Positions 15,307-23,114 of a stretch of DNA of 38,134 nucleotides are shown here, piece by piece. The DNA is taken from positions 1 to 38,134 of the forward strand of contig JAHLLJ010000024.1 of the NCBI GenBank assembly GCA_020444205.1, read 5' to 3'. The DNA is from Deltaproteobacteria bacterium. GTDB taxonomy: Bacteria > Desulfobacterota > Desulfarculia > Desulfarculales > Desulfarculaceae. Made by a program: the position numbers and the translations under genes. Numbering within the stretch: the stretch's first letter is position 1; each line of letters begins with the position of its first letter. Under the pieces are notes generated by a model, which saw only the letters and a list, made by a program, of their open reading frames with translations, made no database searches and was not told where the DNA came from.

Positions 15307-18024
15307 ATGCTGAAAAAGACGCTGGAGATCAACGGCCAGAAAAAGACTGTGGTGGCTTATGCCGACGAGTCATTGGCCAATGTGCTCCGGGAGGGCCTGG
15401 GCCTCACCGGCACCAAGGTTGGGTGCGGCGAGGGACAGTGTGGATGTTGCAACGTGATTTTGGATGGCAAACTGGTGCGCTCGTGCGTCACCAAGTTCTC
15501 CAAAGTACCGGAAGGGGCCTCGGTGATGACCATCGAGGGAGTGGGCACTCCCAAGAACCCACATCCCCTGCAGGTGGCCTGGATGGTGCACGGCGGCTCC
15601 CAGTGCGGCTTTTGCACTCCCGGCTTCATAGTCTCGGCCAAGGCCCTTTTGGAGACCAACCACGACCCAACCCGGGATGATATCCGTTCCTGGTTCCAGG
15701 TGCACCGCAACGCCTGCCGCTGCACTGGCTACCGCCAACTGGTGGACGCGGTGACGGACGGGGCCAAGGTCATGCGCGGCGAGATGACCCTGGAGGAACT
15801 TAGCTACAAGCTGCCCGAGGATGGCGTCATTTGGGGGAGCGAATACCCGCGCCCTTCGGCTTTGGCCAAGGTGACCGGCACCCTGGACTACGGGGCGGAT
15901 CTGGGGATCAAGATGCCCCCGGAAACCCTTCAGCTGGCCTTGGTGCAGGCCGAGGTTTCCCATGCCAACATCCTGTCCATCGACACCAGCGAAGCGGAGA
16001 AGATGCCCGGCGTGGTCAAGGTGGTGACCCATAAAGACGTCAAGGGCAAAAACCGCATCACCGGGCTGATCACCTTCCCCACCAACCTGGGCGATGGTTG
16101 GGACCGTCCCATTCTGTGCGATGAAAAGGTTTATCAATACGGCGATGCCATCGCCATCGTATGCGCCCACACCCAGGCCCAGGCCAAGGCCGCCGCGGCC
16201 AAGGTAAAGGTGGAGCTGGAAAAGCTTCCCGCCTACATGAGCGCTCCAGCGGCCATGGCCGAGGATGCCATGGAGATTCACCCCGGCACGCCCAACGTCT
16301 ACTTCACCCAGAAGATCGCCAAGGGCGAGGAGACCGCTCCCATTTTTGAAAAGGCCGACGTGGTGGTGGAGGATGACTTCTACGTAGGCCGCCAGCCCCA
16401 TATGCCCATGGAACCTGACGTTGGTTCCGCCTTTATCAACAAAGAAGGCAAACTCTACGTCCATTCCAAGTCCATCGGTTTGCACCTGCACGCGGCCATG
16501 ATCGCCCCCGGCCTGGGGGTGGAGCTGGAAAACCTGGTCATGGTGCAAAACCCGGCGGGTGGAACCTTTGGCTACAAGTTCAGCCCCACCATGGAGGCCC
16601 TGGTGGGGGCCGCCTGCCTGGCCACCGGGCAGCCGGTGTTTTTGCGCTACGACTACCACCAGCAGATGACCTATACCGGCAAGCGCTCCCCCTTCCTCAT
16701 GAACATGCGCTACGCCGCCGACAAGGAAGGCAAGCTGCTGGCCATGGAGACCGATTGGTCGGTTGACCATGGCCCCTACTCGGAGTTCGGTGACCTCTTA
16801 ACCCTGCGCGGGGCCCAGTTCATGGGTGCGGGCTACGATATACCGGCCATCCGGGGCGAAGGCCGCACCGTGTGCACCAACCACGCTTGGGGCTCGGCCT
16901 TCAGGGCCTATGGTTCGCCTCAGAGCGAGTTCTCCTCCGAGGTGCTCATGGACGAGCTGGCCGAGAAGCTGGGCATGGACCCCTTGGAGCTGCGTTATAA
17001 AAACGTCTACCGCCCCGGCTCTACCACCCCCACCGGCCAGGAGCCCGAGGTCTACTCCCTGCCCGAGATGCTTGATCTGCTGCGGCCCAAGTATGAGGCC
17101 GCCATGGCCAAGGCCAAGGAAAACTCCACCGGCGAGATCAAGCGGGGAGTAGGCATTTCCCTGGGCGTATACGGCTGCGGCCTGGATGGGCCGGACGCTT
17201 CCGAGGTGCGGGTGGAGCTCAACTCCGACGACACGGTGACCGTCTACTCCTGCTGGCAGGACCACGGCCAGGGCGCGGACATGGGCGCCTTGGGCACCGC
17301 CCACCAGGCTCTGCGCCCCCTGGGGTTGGCCCCGGAGCAGATCCGCCAGGTGATGAACGACACCGCCTTGGCCCCCAACAGCGGCCCCTCGGGCGGCAGC
17401 CGCCAGCAGGTGATGACCGGCATGGCCATCAAGGTGGGCTGCGAGGCCCTATTGGACGCCATGCGCAAGGACGACGGCACCTACCGCAGCTTCAGCGAGA
17501 TGATGGGCGAGGGCATTCCCGTTAAATACGACGGCAAGTGGACCGCCCCAGCCACCAACTGCGACGAGAACAGCCAGGGCGAGCCCTTCTCGGTGTACAT
17601 GTACGGCGTGTTCATGGCCGAGGTGGCGGTGGAAATAGCCACCGGCAAGACCACGGTGGAAAAGATGACCCTGGTGGCCGACATTGGGGAGATCAACAAC
17701 CGCCTGGTGACCGACGGCCAGATCTACGGCGGCTTGGCCCAGGGAGTTGGCCTGGCGCTTACCGAGGACTTTGAGGATATCCAAAAACACTCCACCCTGC
17801 GTGGCGGGGGCTTCCCCTATGCCAAGGATGTTCCCGACGACATGGAGGTGCTCTATGTGGAGACTCCACGTCCAGCCGGGCCCTTTGGCGCGGCGGGCGT
17901 GGGAGAGCTTCCCCTGACCACCCCCCATGCCGCCATCATCAACGGCATCTACAACGCCTGCGGAGCACGCATCACCCAGCTTCCGGCCAGGCCGGAAAAG
18001 GTCTTGGCCGCTCTGCAGGGCTAA
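15307..18024 (+). CDS. mop: Molybdenum aldehyde oxidoreductase (Desulfovibrio Mop type)
   Basis: Oxidises aldehydes to carboxylic acids with water as oxygen source. A single-chain xanthine oxidase-family enzyme of 905 residues, like D. gigas Mop (907), without the FAD domain. The first [2Fe-2S] cluster uses C40, C45, C48 and C60; the second uses C100, C103, C137 and C139, the same numbers as in D. gigas. The Mo domains run from about 200 to the end and include the catalytic Glu 867 in GAAGVGELPLTTPHAA. Long stretches such as DVKGKNRITGLITFPTN and QYTGKRSP-like TYTGKRSP match D. gigas from memory. An additional Cys at position 47 (D. gigas Ala) sits inside the first cluster loop. A 10-bp-stem hairpin separates it from the six accessory genes, with which it is conserved in desulfovibrios (DVU_1559 region). 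Electron acceptor in the cell: probably flavodoxin or ferredoxin (family knowledge). Confidence 0.96.
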   Translation: MLKKTLEINGQKKTVVAYADESLANVLREGLGLTGTKVGCGEGQCGCCNVILDGKLVRSCVTKFSKVPEGASVMTIEGVGTPKNPHPLQVAWMVHGGSQCGFCTPGFIVSAKALLETNHDPTRDDIRSWFQVHRNACRCTGYRQLVDAVTDGAKVMRGEMTLEELSYKLPEDGVIWGSEYPRPSALAKVTGTLDYGADLGIKMPPETLQLALVQAEVSHANILSIDTSEAEKMPGVVKVVTHKDVKGKNRITGLITFPTNLGDGWDRPILCDEKVYQYGDAIAIVCAHTQAQAKAAAAKVKVELEKLPAYMSAPAAMAEDAMEIHPGTPNVYFTQKIAKGEETAPIFEKADVVVEDDFYVGRQPHMPMEPDVGSAFINKEGKLYVHSKSIGLHLHAAMIAPGLGVELENLVMVQNPAGGTFGYKFSPTMEALVGAACLATGQPVFLRYDYHQQMTYTGKRSPFLMNMRYAADKEGKLLAMETDWSVDHGPYSEFGDLLTLRGAQFMGAGYDIPAIRGEGRTVCTNHAWGSAFRAYGSPQSEFSSEVLMDELAEKLGMDPLELRYKNVYRPGSTTPTGQEPEVYSLPEMLDLLRPKYEAAMAKAKENSTGEIKRGVGISLGVYGCGLDGPDASEVRVELNSDDTVTVYSCWQDHGQGADMGALGTAHQALRPLGLAPEQIRQVMNDTALAPNSGPSGGSRQQVMTGMAIKVGCEALLDAMRKDDGTYRSFSEMMGEGIPVKYDGKWTAPATNCDENSQGEPFSVYMYGVFMAEVAVEIATGKTTVEKMTLVADIGEINNRLVTDGQIYGGLAQGVGLALTEDFEDIQKHSTLRGGGFPYAKDVPDDMEVLYVETPRPAGPFGAAGVGELPLTTPHAAIINGIYNACGARITQLPARPEKVLAALQG

Positions 18025-18038
18025 ACATACACAAACGC

Positions 18039-18064
18039 GCGGCCGGGGTGAGAGCCCCGGCCGC
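18039..18064 (+). terminator. Intercistronic hairpin after mop (attenuator or mRNA stabiliser)
   Basis: GCGGCCGGGG (18039-18048) pairs perfectly with CCCCGGCCGC (18055-18064) around loop TGAGAG, followed by CGTCTTTCC. The weak T-tract suggests partial termination or 3'-end protection, which would leave much more mop mRNA than mRNA for the downstream accessory genes. Confidence 0.55.
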
Positions 18065-18094
18065 CGTCTTTCCAAGGGAAAACAGTAGGGCCCC

Positions 18095-20386
18095 ATGGAC
18101 CAAAGGCAACTGCGCGAGTTGGAGAGCCGCTGCATCGAGGAGAATCCTCCCTGGTGCATGGCCGCGTGTCCCCTGCATGTGGACGCCAGGAGCCTATGCA
18201 ACCGGGTGGCGGCGGGTGATTGGTCCGGGGCCTGGAAGGTGTTGCTGCGCACCATGCCCCTGCCGGGCATCCTGGGACGCATCTGCGACGCTCCCTGCCG
18301 GGAACGCTGCAAGCGCGGCGAAGCGGGAGAGGCTATCGCCATCAATGAGCTGGAACGGGCCTGCGTGAGCCACGCGCCGCCGGCCCGGCCCAAATCGGTC
18401 ATGCCCGCCCGCCCGGAGCAAACATCGGTGATAGGCAGTGGCATGTCCGGGCTCACCGCTGCTTGGGACCTGGCCCGCAAGGGGTTCAAGGTCACCCTGT
18501 TCGAGCCCGGTCCGGTTTTGGCCGCCGAACTTCGGGAGCGCCTTGCCGAACAGGTTCCCGCTGATGTGTTTGACTCCGAGCTGGCTATGCTCACTCGCGC
18601 CGGAGTGCGGGTGGAGCTTAACGCAGCGATTTATGAAGATGGTTTTCTGGAGAGCTGCCGGTCCGACAGCGCCGCAATGTTTCTCTCACTGGATGCCCTT
18701 GAGCCCGAATCCTGGCCCTTGTTGCAGGGCGCCGTGGCCTCTCCGGCCCAGACCACTGGCCGCGAGGGTATGTTCGCGTGCGGTCTGGAGCATGGCGGCT
18801 CGCCGGTGTGGCTGGCTGCTCAGGGCCGCTGGGGCGCCTCCTCCATGGACCGCTTTCTGCAAGGCGTCTCCCCCAGCGCGGGCCGGGAAAAAGATGGGCC
18901 ATATGAGACTCGCCTGTTCACCAGCCTGGAGGGAATAGATCCCCTGCCCATGGTGCCATTGAGCCCCGAAGGCTATGACGAGACTGCCGCTGCCCAAGAG
19001 GCGGGGCGCTGCTTGCAGTGCCACTGTTTGGAGTGCGTCAAGGTCTGCCCTTACTTGGAAAGCTTTGGGGCTTATCCCAAAAAGTACGCCCGGGAGATTT
19101 ACAACAACCAGTCCTTAGTCATGGGAGCCCGCCAGGCCAACAAGCTCATCGACTCATGCAGTCTGTGTGGCTTGTGCGAGGCGGTGTGTCCTGAGAGCTT
19201 CCCCATGCAGGCCCTTTGCCTAGCCACCCGGCGGGAAATGGTGGCCAAGGGCAAGATGCCGCCCTCTGCCCACGAGTTCGCCCTGTTGGACATGGAGTTC
19301 AGCCTGAGCGAGCATTTCCGCCTGGCCCGCCACCAGCCAGGCCACCAAGCCAGCGCCCAGGTGCTTTTCCCGGGCTGCCAACTGGCCGCCTCGTCCCCCG
19401 GCCAGTTGCGCCGGGTATACGAGCATCTTTGCGCCAACCTGCCTGGCGGAGTGGGCTTGATGCTGGCCTGCTGCGGAGCACCGGCCCATTGGGCCGGTCA
19501 GGAGGCCCGCGGCAACGAGGTCATCGAGACATGGCTTAGGGACTGGCGCGGCCTGGGCTCACCGCCGGTGATCATGGCCTGTTGCTCGTGCCGGGACATT
19601 TTCCGTACCTACTTGTCCGAAGTGGAGCAGGCGTTTTTGTGGGACGCCTTGCGCGACACCAACATTAGAATGGAACAGGCGCCTGACGAGCCCCTGGCCC
19701 TGCACGACCCCTGCACCACCCGCCATGATGCCCAAGCCCAGGCCACCATACGGACCGTACTGGCTCAGGCCGGAGTGGAAGTGGAAGAGCTTGCCCTTGG
19801 CCGGGAGCTGACCGAGTGCTGCGGTTACGGCGGTCTAATGGCCAACGCCAACCCCGAGCTGGCCAAGGAAGTGATCACCCGGCGAGGCGGGCAGAGCCCT
19901 CGCGATTATCTGGCCTACTGCGCGGTATGCCGCGACCGTTTGGCCGCCGTGGGCAAGCGGGCCTTGCACGCCCTGGATCTGTACTTCCCTGAGCCGGGCG
20001 AGCCGGACCCGGCGGCCCGTCCCAACCCCGGCTGGTCCGCTCGACGGGAGAACCGAGCCCGCCTCAAGGATGAGCTTCTGCGCGAGCTGTACAAGGAGGA
20101 GCCCCCGGCCATGGAGGCCTTTCGCCAAATAAAACTGTCGATGGCTCCCGAAGTTGCCGATCTGCTGGAGCGGCGGCGGATTCTTATCGAAGACGTACAG
20201 CAGGTCATCCACCACGCTGAAAACGGCGGCGACAAGCTGACCCACCCTGAAGCCGGCCACTTCCTGGCCTCCTTCCGGCCCTATAAGGCCACCTTCTGGG
20301 TGGAGTACAGCCCTGCGCCGGACGGCTACGAGGTGCACAACGCCTACTCCCACCGCATGACCGTGAAAACGGGAGCACGGCCATGA
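18095..20386 (+). CDS. Pyridine nucleotide-disulfide oxidoreductase-like / dicluster iron-sulfur protein
   Basis: A 763-residue soluble redox fusion. Residues 1-100 resemble the GltD-type N-terminal iron-sulfur domain, with cysteines at 13, 21, 25, 35, 64, 68 and 72. A dinucleotide-binding motif, VIGSGMSGLTAAWDLARKG, is at 112-130. The flavoprotein part is short (about 190 residues before the next cluster), so the NAD(P)H-binding half looks reduced or absent. A ferredoxin-like dicluster domain follows (CLQCHCLECVKVCP near 305; CSLCGLCEAVCP near 352), then HdrB/GlpC-like CCG segments (CCGA, MACCSC, DPCTTRH, CCGYGG near 575), and an uncharacterised C-terminal domain. It corresponds to the DVU_1558-type protein next to Mop in Desulfovibrio. 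A likely role is moving electrons between Mop or its partners and a cellular carrier. The ATG at 18095 has only a weak AGGG nearby. The next gene overlaps its stop by 4 bases. Confidence 0.8.
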   Translation: MDQRQLRELESRCIEENPPWCMAACPLHVDARSLCNRVAAGDWSGAWKVLLRTMPLPGILGRICDAPCRERCKRGEAGEAIAINELERACVSHAPPARPKSVMPARPEQTSVIGSGMSGLTAAWDLARKGFKVTLFEPGPVLAAELRERLAEQVPADVFDSELAMLTRAGVRVELNAAIYEDGFLESCRSDSAAMFLSLDALEPESWPLLQGAVASPAQTTGREGMFACGLEHGGSPVWLAAQGRWGASSMDRFLQGVSPSAGREKDGPYETRLFTSLEGIDPLPMVPLSPEGYDETAAAQEAGRCLQCHCLECVKVCPYLESFGAYPKKYAREIYNNQSLVMGARQANKLIDSCSLCGLCEAVCPESFPMQALCLATRREMVAKGKMPPSAHEFALLDMEFSLSEHFRLARHQPGHQASAQVLFPGCQLAASSPGQLRRVYEHLCANLPGGVGLMLACCGAPAHWAGQEARGNEVIETWLRDWRGLGSPPVIMACCSCRDIFRTYLSEVEQAFLWDALRDTNIRMEQAPDEPLALHDPCTTRHDAQAQATIRTVLAQAGVEVEELALGRELTECCGYGGLMANANPELAKEVITRRGGQSPRDYLAYCAVCRDRLAAVGKRALHALDLYFPEPGEPDPAARPNPGWSARRENRARLKDELLRELYKEEPPAMEAFRQIKLSMAPEVADLLERRRILIEDVQQVIHHAENGGDKLTHPEAGHFLASFRPYKATFWVEYSPAPDGYEVHNAYSHRMTVKTGARP

Positions 20387-20595
20387 ACATGGAAAACATC
20401 CAACCCGGGGACCTTGAATGGCGCTGTGAAAAATGCGGCACCAAGCTGGAGCCGGCCAAGGTAACCGTGGAGTACCTGGGCAACGAGTTCAGCGCTGAGC
20501 TGCCCCGCTGCCCACGCTGCGGCATGGTGATGATCTCCGAATCTCTCGCCCTGGGCAAAATGGCTGAAGTCGAACAGATCCTTGAGGACAAGTAG
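20383..20595 (+). CDS. Small CxxC/CxxC redox or zinc-ribbon protein (DVU_1557-like)
   Basis: A 70-residue protein with two cysteine pairs, WRCEKCG (C15, C18) and PRCPRCG (C43, C46), spaced like a rubredoxin or zinc ribbon but without the aromatic residues I would expect in a standard rubredoxin. One metal ion (Fe or Zn) held by four Cys is the simple reading. The ATG overlaps the previous stop (ATGA), showing translational coupling. It matches the small redox protein found at this position in the Desulfovibrio mop clusters. Its partner could be the dicluster protein upstream or the radical SAM protein downstream; the sequence does not decide. Confidence 0.75.
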   Translation: MNMENIQPGDLEWRCEKCGTKLEPAKVTVEYLGNEFSAELPRCPRCGMVMISESLALGKMAEVEQILEDK

Positions 20596-20598
20596 GCC

Positions 20599-21324
20599 GT
20601 GCGCCAGGCTGCACCATATGAGTCTCCCGGGCTGCGCGAAGTAACCGGCCCGGCCTTGCGGCCCGGCGGCCTGGCACTGACTCAGCGGGCGGTGGAGTTG
20701 TGCGGCTTGGCACCTGGGGAGAGGGTGCTGGACCTCGGCTGTGGCTTGGGGGCCAGCGTCGATTACCTGAACGAGACGCACGGCCTGCGCGCGTTTGGCC
20801 TGGACCTATCCGCCGCGATGCTGGCCCAGGCACGTAGCGATCACCCCGGCCTGGCCCTGGCGCGCGGTGAGGCCTCGGGCCTACCCTTGCGTTCGGCCAG
20901 CTTGCATGGGGTGTTTCTGGAATGCGTGCTCTCCCTGGCCGATGATCCCGGCGCGGTGCTGGCCGAGTGCCGGAGGGTGCTGGGGCCAGGCGGCTGGCTG
21001 GTGCTCAGCGATCTCTACTTGCGCGCACCACATGTGGATGCCATGGCCGCGCAATTGCCCGGTTGCCTGGGCGGAGCGCGTAGCCGCGAAGGATGGCAGG
21101 AGTTAGTGATATCAGCCGGGCTGGAGCTGATGACCTGGGAGGATCACACAGACCACTTGCGACGCTTGGCCGCCCAGCTGGCCTGGTCTCACGGCTCGGC
21201 CACGGCCCTGTGGGGCGGCTGCGATGATGGCGGGGATTGCCAAGACCTGAGCAAAATAATCGCCCAAACGCGGCCCGGCTACTTCCTGCTACTGGGCCGC
21301 AAAAAGGGAGAGCGCCATGAATGA
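20599..21324 (+). CDS. Class I SAM-dependent methyltransferase (DVU_1556/TrsM-like)
   Basis: A 241-residue Rossmann-fold methyltransferase with motif I VLDLGCGLGA (43-52), acidic FGLDLSAAM after the second strand, and post-motif PGGWLVLSDLYLR. A Cys-containing segment near the end (CDDGGDCQDLSKI) is unusual for the superfamily. It starts at a GTG 3 bases after the preceding stop, and its own stop lies within the next gene (8-base overlap). The family regularly occurs with the radical SAM protein TrsS and Mop; the methyl acceptor is not known. It could act on a small product or on a protein or cofactor made by the cluster. Confidence 0.8.
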   Translation: MRQAAPYESPGLREVTGPALRPGGLALTQRAVELCGLAPGERVLDLGCGLGASVDYLNETHGLRAFGLDLSAAMLAQARSDHPGLALARGEASGLPLRSASLHGVFLECVLSLADDPGAVLAECRRVLGPGGWLVLSDLYLRAPHVDAMAAQLPGCLGGARSREGWQELVISAGLELMTWEDHTDHLRRLAAQLAWSHGSATALWGGCDDGGDCQDLSKIIAQTRPGYFLLLGRKKGERHE

Positions 21325-21775
21325 CACTACCATTAGGGTGATGCGCCTGGCCGCCCAAGGTCTGTATTGCAGCCAGATACTCATGGCCCTGGCCCTGGAG
21401 GCAGCCGGCCGCGCCAACCCAGAGCTTATCCGCTCTTTGGCAGGACTGGCTTTTGGCGGTGGCACGGGCAAGGGTTCCTGCGGGGTGCTCACCGGTGGCT
21501 GCTGCGTGCTGGCCCTGTACGCGGGCAAGGCGGGCGCGGGCGAAGAAGAGCATCCCACTCTCATGCCCATGCTGGAGGAGTTCGGCGACTGGTTCGCGGC
21601 CCAGGCCCAGTGCGGCGGCGCGGTAAGCTGCGAAGCCATCATGGGCGACAACGCCCCCCGCCAACCCCAGCAAAAATGCGGGGAGTTGGTGGCCCAGGCC
21701 TTTGACAAGGTCGTTGAGATGCTGGTGGCCAACGGCTTTGACCCGGCCAGCCCCGGCCAGGCTTATGAGTACTGA
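21317..21775 (+). CDS. C_GCAxxG_C_C family protein (DVU_1555-like)
   Basis: A 152-residue helical protein with conserved cysteines: C18 in LYCSQ, then SCGVLTGGCCVLALYAG (54-70), C98 in AQCGG, C104 in SCEAI and C123 in QKCGE. This is the C_GCAxxG_C_C pattern, thought to bind a metal or act in redox transfer; the biochemical role is not established. The central GCAxxG block is varied here to CGVLTGGCC, with a Cys pair. It overlaps the methyltransferase by 8 bases and the radical SAM gene by 11, so all three are probably made together. Confidence 0.8.
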   Translation: MNDTTIRVMRLAAQGLYCSQILMALALEAAGRANPELIRSLAGLAFGGGTGKGSCGVLTGGCCVLALYAGKAGAGEEEHPTLMPMLEEFGDWFAAQAQCGGAVSCEAIMGDNAPRQPQQKCGELVAQAFDKVVEMLVANGFDPASPGQAYEY

Positions 21776-23114
21776 GTCTAGCCACGGCCAGAGCCTGTGC
21801 CCCCATTGCCTGGCTCTGATTCCCGCCCGCTATGAGCACGAGGGCGATCAGGTCTTTCAAGTGAAGCAGTGCCCGGAGCACGGTGTATTCCGCACCGTGG
21901 TTTGGCGGGGGGAACCGGCCTTTGCCTCCTGGCGCAGGCCCAAGATTCCCGCCCAGCTAACCTACCACGCCGCCCCAGCGGAGCGCGGTTGCCCCTTTGA
22001 CTGCGGCCTGTGCCCGGAGCATCGCCAGCGCACCTGCACCGCCATCCTGGAGGTGACCCAGCGCTGCGACCTGGGCTGCCCGGTATGCTATGCCGACTCC
22101 TGCGGGCAGGGAGAAGACCCCAGCCTGGAACAAGTGGAGTCCTGGTATCGCGCGGTGCTGCAAAGCGGCTCGGGTTGCAATATCCAGCTTTCCGGAGGCG
22201 AGCCCACCCTGCGCGACGATTTGCCCCAGCTGGTCGTCCTGGGCCGCGAGCTGGGATTCGGCTTCGTGCAGGTGAACACCAATGGTCTACGTCTGGGCCG
22301 CGAGCCTGATTATCTGCACGCCCTGACCCAGGCGGGCATGGCTTCAATCTTCCTGCAGTTCGACGGGGTGGAAGACCGGGTATATGAAAAGCTGCGGGGC
22401 AGGGCACTGCTGGCGGACAAGCTGCGCGTCCTGGACGCCTGCGCCCGGGCGGGAGTTGGCGTAGTGCTGGTGCCCACCCTGGTGCCGGGGGTGAATCTGG
22501 ATCAGGTCGGCCCCATCCTGGATCTGGCCCAGGAGCGCTCGCCCACGGTGCGCGGGGTACACTTCCAGCCCATGAGCCGTTTTGGCCGCTTTCCCAGCGG
22601 CCTGGGCGATGACCAGCGTCTCACCCTGCCCGAGCTTATCCAGGCCATAGACCAACAGACCAGCGGCCGTTTCCCGGCAGAGTCCTTCCGGCCGCCTGGT
22701 TGCGAAAATTCCCTGTGCTCCTTTCAGGGCAACTTCCTGCTGCATAATGATGGACGGGTACAGTCCTTGAGCCAGGCCCACGATCCGGCCTGCTGCCCCG
22801 CGCCCGAGCCCGCCGAACAGGGCGCCCTGCGCACCATTGCCCGGGTGTCGCGCAACTGGGCCGCGCCCACACCATCAGCCTGCGGCTGCGACGCGCCAAA
22901 AGGCGACGGCCCACTAAGCTTGGACCAGTTCATAGATATGGCCAAGCAGGGTACTCTGTCGGTATCAGCCATGGCCTTTCAAGATGCCTGGAATTTGGAC
23001 CTCGATCGGGTGCGCGATTGCTGCATCCACGTGGTCTCGCCCCAGGGCAAGCTGATTCCCTTTTGCCTGTACAACCTCACCAGCAGCTCAGGAGAGAGGC
23101 TTTACCGGCCATGA
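21765..23114 (+). CDS. Radical SAM protein TrsS (MJ0619/Tes-like architecture)
   Basis: A radical SAM enzyme of 449 residues. The [4Fe-4S]-SAM motif is CDLGCPVC (C101, C105, C108), preceded by GCPFDCGLCPEHRQRTC (75-91) and an N-terminal zinc-ribbon-like CPHC...CPEHG (C12, C15, C36). Downstream are the SAM-contacting SGGEPT and a C-terminal block, RDCCIHVVSPQGKLIPFC (417-434). This layout closely resembles the MJ0619 (methanopterin methylase) and Tes (tetraether lipid synthase) group, which carry extra metal clusters and perform difficult C-C chemistry. NCBI names this subfamily TrsS and notes Cys or selenocysteine forms; here cysteines are present and no in-frame TGA occurs. I choose ATG 21765 inside the previous gene; an upstream in-frame start at 21702 encodes an unlike leader. 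The reaction is unknown. Confidence 0.85.
   Translation: MSTESSHGQSLCPHCLALIPARYEHEGDQVFQVKQCPEHGVFRTVVWRGEPAFASWRRPKIPAQLTYHAAPAERGCPFDCGLCPEHRQRTCTAILEVTQRCDLGCPVCYADSCGQGEDPSLEQVESWYRAVLQSGSGCNIQLSGGEPTLRDDLPQLVVLGRELGFGFVQVNTNGLRLGREPDYLHALTQAGMASIFLQFDGVEDRVYEKLRGRALLADKLRVLDACARAGVGVVLVPTLVPGVNLDQVGPILDLAQERSPTVRGVHFQPMSRFGRFPSGLGDDQRLTLPELIQAIDQQTSGRFPAESFRPPGCENSLCSFQGNFLLHNDGRVQSLSQAHDPACCPAPEPAEQGALRTIARVSRNWAAPTPSACGCDAPKGDGPLSLDQFIDMAKQGTLSVSAMAFQDAWNLDLDRVRDCCIHVVSPQGKLIPFCLYNLTSSSGERLYRP

Noticed and set aside
21765-23114. Selenocysteine site in TrsS
   Set aside because: Some family members carry selenocysteine, but here the expected positions are Cys codons and the reading frame has no internal TGA.
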